A stretch of DNA of 64,000 nucleotides from Celeribacter arenosi (lineage in GTDB: Bacteria > Pseudomonadota > Alphaproteobacteria > Rhodobacterales > Rhodobacteraceae), in the NCBI RefSeq assembly GCF_039539485.1, contig NZ_BAABDF010000007.1, forward strand, positions 868,001 through 932,000, written 5' to 3'. Shown piece after piece: positions 60,717 to 64,000 of the stretch (its first letter is position 1; the number at the start of each line of letters is the position of its first letter). The notes beneath the pieces were generated by a model that saw only the letters and a program-made list of their open reading frames with translations, did no database searches and was not told the origin of the DNA. The translations under genes and the position numbers were made by a program.

Positions 60717-60737
60717 GGGGTGGAAACCCCCGTTTTT
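60717..60737 (+). terminator. terminator-like hairpin on the plus strand, no gene known
   Basis: GGGGT-GGAA-ACCCC followed by CGTTTTT looks like a weak rho-independent terminator reading rightwards. All genes on both sides are on the minus strand, so either it is chance or it ends an unannotated RNA from the AT-rich stretch 60630-60700. Confidence 0.3.
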
Positions 60738-60743
60738 CAACGA

Positions 60744-61226
60744 TCAGCACACGAATTCGGCCTCTTTTGCCGCCGAAATCTCGCGCAGGATCGCAGGCGC
60801 GATCTCGAAAATATGCCGCGGTGTCCCCGCCGCCGCCCAGACAGTGTCAAAGTCGCTCAGACGCGGATCATAGAAGGCCACAATAGGGGACAGATGCCCG
60901 ATCGGCGCGACGCCTCCAATCGCAAACCCCGTCACATCGCGCACAGTTTTCCCGTCCGCACGCATGAGTGGCTCTCCTGTCAGCTGCGCCGCACGCGCGC
61001 TATCCACCCGATTTGCGCCAGCGGTGATGAACAGGTAGATCGCGCCACTTTTCTCGCCCTGAAAAATGATGGACTTGGCAATCTGGTCCAGCGCGCACCC
61101 TGCCTTTTGCGCCGCCTGTTCGGCCGTGCGCGTTTCCCCGTCCATCTCGAGGATATGCGCAGGCACGCCCGCCCGCGCGAGGGCCTGTTCGACACGTGTC
61201 AGGCTTTTTGATTTGCTCTTTGCCAT
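60744..61226 (-). CDS. YbaK/EbsC-type aminoacyl-tRNA deacylase
   Basis: This 160-residue cytosolic editing protein removes wrongly attached amino acids from tRNA. The start TRVEQALARAGVPAHILEM, the conserved AKSIIFQGEKSGAIYLFITAGANRVD and the FAIGGVAPIGH loop are all present. ATG 61226 has GGGGAAATC upstream. Members of the family edit Cys-tRNA-Pro or Ala-tRNA-Pro and similar; the exact substrate is not clear. It is divergent from glnE with 95 bases between. Confidence 0.9.
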   Translation of the reverse strand: MAKSKSKSLTRVEQALARAGVPAHILEMDGETRTAEQAAQKAGCALDQIAKSIIFQGEKSGAIYLFITAGANRVDSARAAQLTGEPLMRADGKTVRDVTGFAIGGVAPIGHLSPIVAFYDPRLSDFDTVWAAAGTPRHIFEIAPAILREISAAKEAEFVC

Positions 61227-61321
61227 GATTTCCCCGTTGGTTTTACAGGTTTCTGGCATGGGCTTTGCCCTTGCACAAGGTGGTGGAAATCGCCAACGCT
61301 TGGGGTCCGAAGGGAGACCCC

Positions 61322-64000
61322 ATGACGACCGAAAACCGCATCACACGCCTGCCACGCATTTACGAGAGCGATCGCGCTGCCGAAGCAGCTGCCGTGACAC
61401 CGTGGGCGAGTGGGGCGGTGAGCGAATTGATCACGGGCGCGGCGTCCTGCGCACCCTATCTGCATGGATTGATCCTGAAGGAACACGCATGGCTCGAAGG
61501 GGCGCTCGCCGATCCGGAGGCCGCTCTGGCACATACTTTGGCACAGACGCGCGCCCTGACAGGAGGCGATGTTGCCGCGGGCACACGGCAGGGCAAACGG
61601 CGCGTGGCGTTGCTCTCGGCTCTGTGCGATCTGGGTGGGATTTGGGCGCTCGAAAATGTAACCGGCGCGCTCAGTGACTTGGCCGATGCCGCGACACATG
61701 TGGCCCTGCGCGCCGAAGTCGCGCGCGAGATTGCAAAGGGAAAACTTCCCGGGCAAGTCGAGGCGGATATCGAAACCTGTGGCGGGATGGTTGCGCTCGC
61801 CATGGGCAAACATGGCGCGCATGAGCTGAACTATTCGTCCGACATCGATCTCATTTGCCTGTTTGATCAGGACCGGTTCGAGGCGTCCGATCAAATGGAT
61901 GCGCGCGCCGCCTTTATCCGCGCGACACGGCGTGCGATGACCACGCTCAGTGAGCCGACCGGTGACGGGTACGTGTTTCGCACTGACCTGCGCCTGCGCC
62001 CGAATCCCTCCACCACACCGGTCTGTTTCGCCATGGAGGCCGCCGAGCGGTATTACGAAAGCGTCGGGCGCACGTGGGAGCGCGCAGCCTTTATTAAGGC
62101 GCGCCCCGCCGCAGGTGACATCCACGCCGGCAGTCGGTTTCTCGACGATCTGTCGCCGTTTGTGTGGCGGCGCCACCTCGACTTTGCCGCCATCGAGGAA
62201 ATCCACGACCTGCGCCGCAAAATCCGTGACCACAAAGGTCTTGGCGGTGATTTTCACCTCGAAGGTCACAACGTCAAACTCGGGCAGGGCGGTATTCGAG
62301 AGATCGAGTTCTTTGCGCAGACCCGACAACTCATCGCGGGGGGGCGGGACCGCGAGCTGCGCGAGAGGGGCACGATCACAGCACTCGCCAAACTGGCGCA
62401 AAAGGCGTGGATTGACGCCAAGACTGCGCAGGTGCTGAGCGACGACTACCGAGCCCACCGCGAACTCGAACACCGCCTGCAGATGATGCGCGATCAGCAG
62501 ACCCATAGCCTGCCGACAACGCCCGATGAATTTGACAGGCTTGCCGCGCTCATGGGCACCGACACCGATACCCTGCGCGCCGATGTGGCACAGAGAACCG
62601 AGCGTGTCGACGCGATGACGGAAGCGTTTTTTGCGCCCACAACCGCGCCGAGCCCGCAGGTTAAACGGGAGAACGATTTTGCGCAGATCACGGCGGAATG
62701 GCACACCTATCCCTGTCTGCGCTCGGAGCGCGCACAGACCATCTTTGACCGGTTGAAACCGGCGCTGTTCTCGCGGCTCGAAAAGCTCGACAATCCGGTT
62801 GAAACCCTGACCCATCTCGACGGTTTCATGCGCGGGTTGCCTGCGGGGGTCCAACTTTTCTCTCTCTTCGACGCCAATCCACCGCTTGTCGATCTCCTCC
62901 TCGACGTGGCCAGTACGGCCCCCCATCTCGCGCGGTATCTGTCGCAGAACTCCGGTGTCCTCGACGCCGTGATCGGTGGTGATTTCTTTTCACCTTGGCC
63001 CGGTGTCGCGGGGCTCACCGCGGCCTTGGGCGCGCAACTCGAGGCAGCGCAGGACGACTACGAAAAGAAACTCGACCTCTCGCGGCGCTGGTCCAAGGAA
63101 TGGCATTTCCGCGTTGGCGTCCATCACCTTCGCGATCTGATCGGCGCCGACGAGGCGGGCCGCCAATACTGCGATATCGCGCGCGCCTGCGTTGCCGCCC
63201 TCTATCCCCAAGTTGTCGCCGAATTTGCGCGCAAACACGGCCCCCCGCCCGGATTGGGCGCGATGGTTCTGGCCATGGGGTCGCTCGGCGCGGGGCGTCT
63301 CACGGCGGCCTCGGACCTCGATATGATCGTGATTTACAATGCAGACGGGGTCGAGGCCTCCGATGGCCGCCGCCCGCTGCCCGCGCGCACCTACTACAGT
63401 CGCCTCACGCAGGCCCTGATCACTGCCATGACCACCCAAACCGCCGAGGGCAAACTTTACGAGGTCGACATGCGCCTGCGCCCGTCGGGCAATCAGGGGC
63501 CTGTGGCAACCTCTCTGCAGTCGTTCGAGCGCTATCAGCGCGACGAAGCATGGGTTTGGGAGCATCTCGCACTCACCCGTGCGACGCCCGTGGCAGGTGA
63601 CGACGCGCTGGTCGTGGCGGTCGAAAAGGTGCGCGCATCTGTGCTCGGCGCCCCGAAAGACGACGCCCATGTCCGCCATGAAACCAACGCCATGCGCCTG
63701 CGCCTCTCCGAGGTCAAGCCCGGTGACCGTTGGGATCCAAAAAACGGCGCGGGCCGGATGATGGACATCGAATTGATCGCAGAGACCGCGGCGCTTTTGA
63801 GCGCGACCATGGATTCAGATGTCTACGCGCAAATCGCGGCAGGCCAGAGGGCAGGGTGGTTCACCGATGAGGAAGCGGCGACCTTGGGCGAAACCTACCG
63901 GCTGATGTGGCGCATGCAATCGGGCGCGCGGCTGCTGACGGGCGAAAAGCTCGATCCCGACACGATCGGGGCGGGCGGTCGGGGGTTCCTTGCACGTTCG
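61322..64000 (+). CDS. glnE: glutamine synthetase adenylyltransferase/removase, truncated by the window
   Basis: This bifunctional enzyme attaches and removes AMP on glutamine synthetase to set nitrogen assimilation. The 893 codons shown are open to the window edge; a full GlnE has about 950, so fewer than 100 residues are missing. The first nucleotidyltransferase domain (deadenylylation) has MGKHGAHELNYSSDIDL with D174 and D176. The second (adenylylation) has MGSLGAGRLTAASDLDMIVIY with D665 and D667. AGGGAG precedes ATG 61322. No frameshift was noticed at the points checked. Confidence 0.94.
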   Translation, partial: MTTENRITRLPRIYESDRAAEAAAVTPWASGAVSELITGAASCAPYLHGLILKEHAWLEGALADPEAALAHTLAQTRALTGGDVAAGTRQGKRRVALLSALCDLGGIWALENVTGALSDLADAATHVALRAEVAREIAKGKLPGQVEADIETCGGMVALAMGKHGAHELNYSSDIDLICLFDQDRFEASDQMDARAAFIRATRRAMTTLSEPTGDGYVFRTDLRLRPNPSTTPVCFAMEAAERYYESVGRTWERAAFIKARPAAGDIHAGSRFLDDLSPFVWRRHLDFAAIEEIHDLRRKIRDHKGLGGDFHLEGHNVKLGQGGIREIEFFAQTRQLIAGGRDRELRERGTITALAKLAQKAWIDAKTAQVLSDDYRAHRELEHRLQMMRDQQTHSLPTTPDEFDRLAALMGTDTDTLRADVAQRTERVDAMTEAFFAPTTAPSPQVKRENDFAQITAEWHTYPCLRSERAQTIFDRLKPALFSRLEKLDNPVETLTHLDGFMRGLPAGVQLFSLFDANPPLVDLLLDVASTAPHLARYLSQNSGVLDAVIGGDFFSPWPGVAGLTAALGAQLEAAQDDYEKKLDLSRRWSKEWHFRVGVHHLRDLIGADEAGRQYCDIARACVAALYPQVVAEFARKHGPPPGLGAMVLAMGSLGAGRLTAASDLDMIVIYNADGVEASDGRRPLPARTYYSRLTQALITAMTTQTAEGKLYEVDMRLRPSGNQGPVATSLQSFERYQRDEAWVWEHLALTRATPVAGDDALVVAVEKVRASVLGAPKDDAHVRHETNAMRLRLSEVKPGDRWDPKNGAGRMMDIELIAETAALLSATMDSDVYAQIAAGQRAGWFTDEEAATLGETYRLMWRMQSGARLLTGEKLDPDTIGAGGRGFLARS

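Noticed and set aside
61199..62926. A 575-codon minus-strand open frame opposite glnE
   Set aside because: glnE has intact motifs on the plus strand and is open to the window end; the opposite frame has no recognisable domain.

Overview
The window reads as chromosome of a marine Rhodobacteraceae (Roseobacter-group) alphaproteobacterium. The evidence is the 3' end of a Rhodobacterales gene transfer agent (GTA) cluster, VPLPA-type protein-sorting tails, a lipoyl-bearing PdhB, a B12-dependent class II ribonucleotide reductase, a short FtsB and an arginyl/leucyl-transferase of the Bpt type. Most genes are core housekeeping. No insertion sequence, CRISPR array or intact prophage was seen, and there is one tRNA.

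Layout. 1-5.2 kb: the last tail genes of the GTA cluster plus a DUF2793 protein. 5.4-10.8 kb: cysE convergent with a pyruvate dehydrogenase operon (pdhA, pdhB, a sulfotransferase-like gene, pdhC). 11-23.5 kb: an ArsR/SRPBCC pair, ftsB, class I aldolase, a LysR/SDR divergent pair, pgk, two overlapping cyclophilins, a stress protein, tyrS, anmK, a cupin and eno. 23.8-37.7 kb: a Hint-domain protein, a Fur-family regulator, a proton antiporter, SelO, a nucleoside hydrolase with a lipoprotein, sufE, trpE, a PpiD-like chaperone, an aminotransferase, gpt, a LysE exporter, fabI and pdxH. 37.8-43.5 kb: a double cold-shock protein, a DUF192 protein, tRNA-Pro, an 800-base gap and nrdJ. 44-47 kb: two VPLPA-CTERM surface proteins on either side of an HTH regulator and a small unknown. 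47-50 kb: the acetolactate synthase operon behind a leader peptide and attenuator. 50-58 kb: an unknown 268-residue protein, a Cache-domain two-component system and a divergent TRAP transporter. 58-64 kb: bpt, an RDD protein, a DUF2852 protein, a YbaK-type deacylase and the first 893 codons of glnE.

How the parts fit. Glycolytic and pyruvate genes (fba, pgk, eno, pdh) are scattered, and some share LacI-type palindromes upstream. The ilv operon carries a 15-codon leader, too short for routine ORF calling, rich in Leu and Val codons and followed by mutually exclusive hairpins, as in classical amino-acid attenuation. The VPLPA-CTERM region looks like a small local regulon: the 9-mer CCGACACAA lies upstream of both surface proteins and of the regulator, which also has a perfect GACACAA-A-TTGTGTC palindrome in its own promoter. 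The two-component system next to the TRAP genes probably controls them in response to a carboxylate.

Limits: family assignments come from reading sequences and motifs without searches. Operators, promoters and attenuators are predictions.
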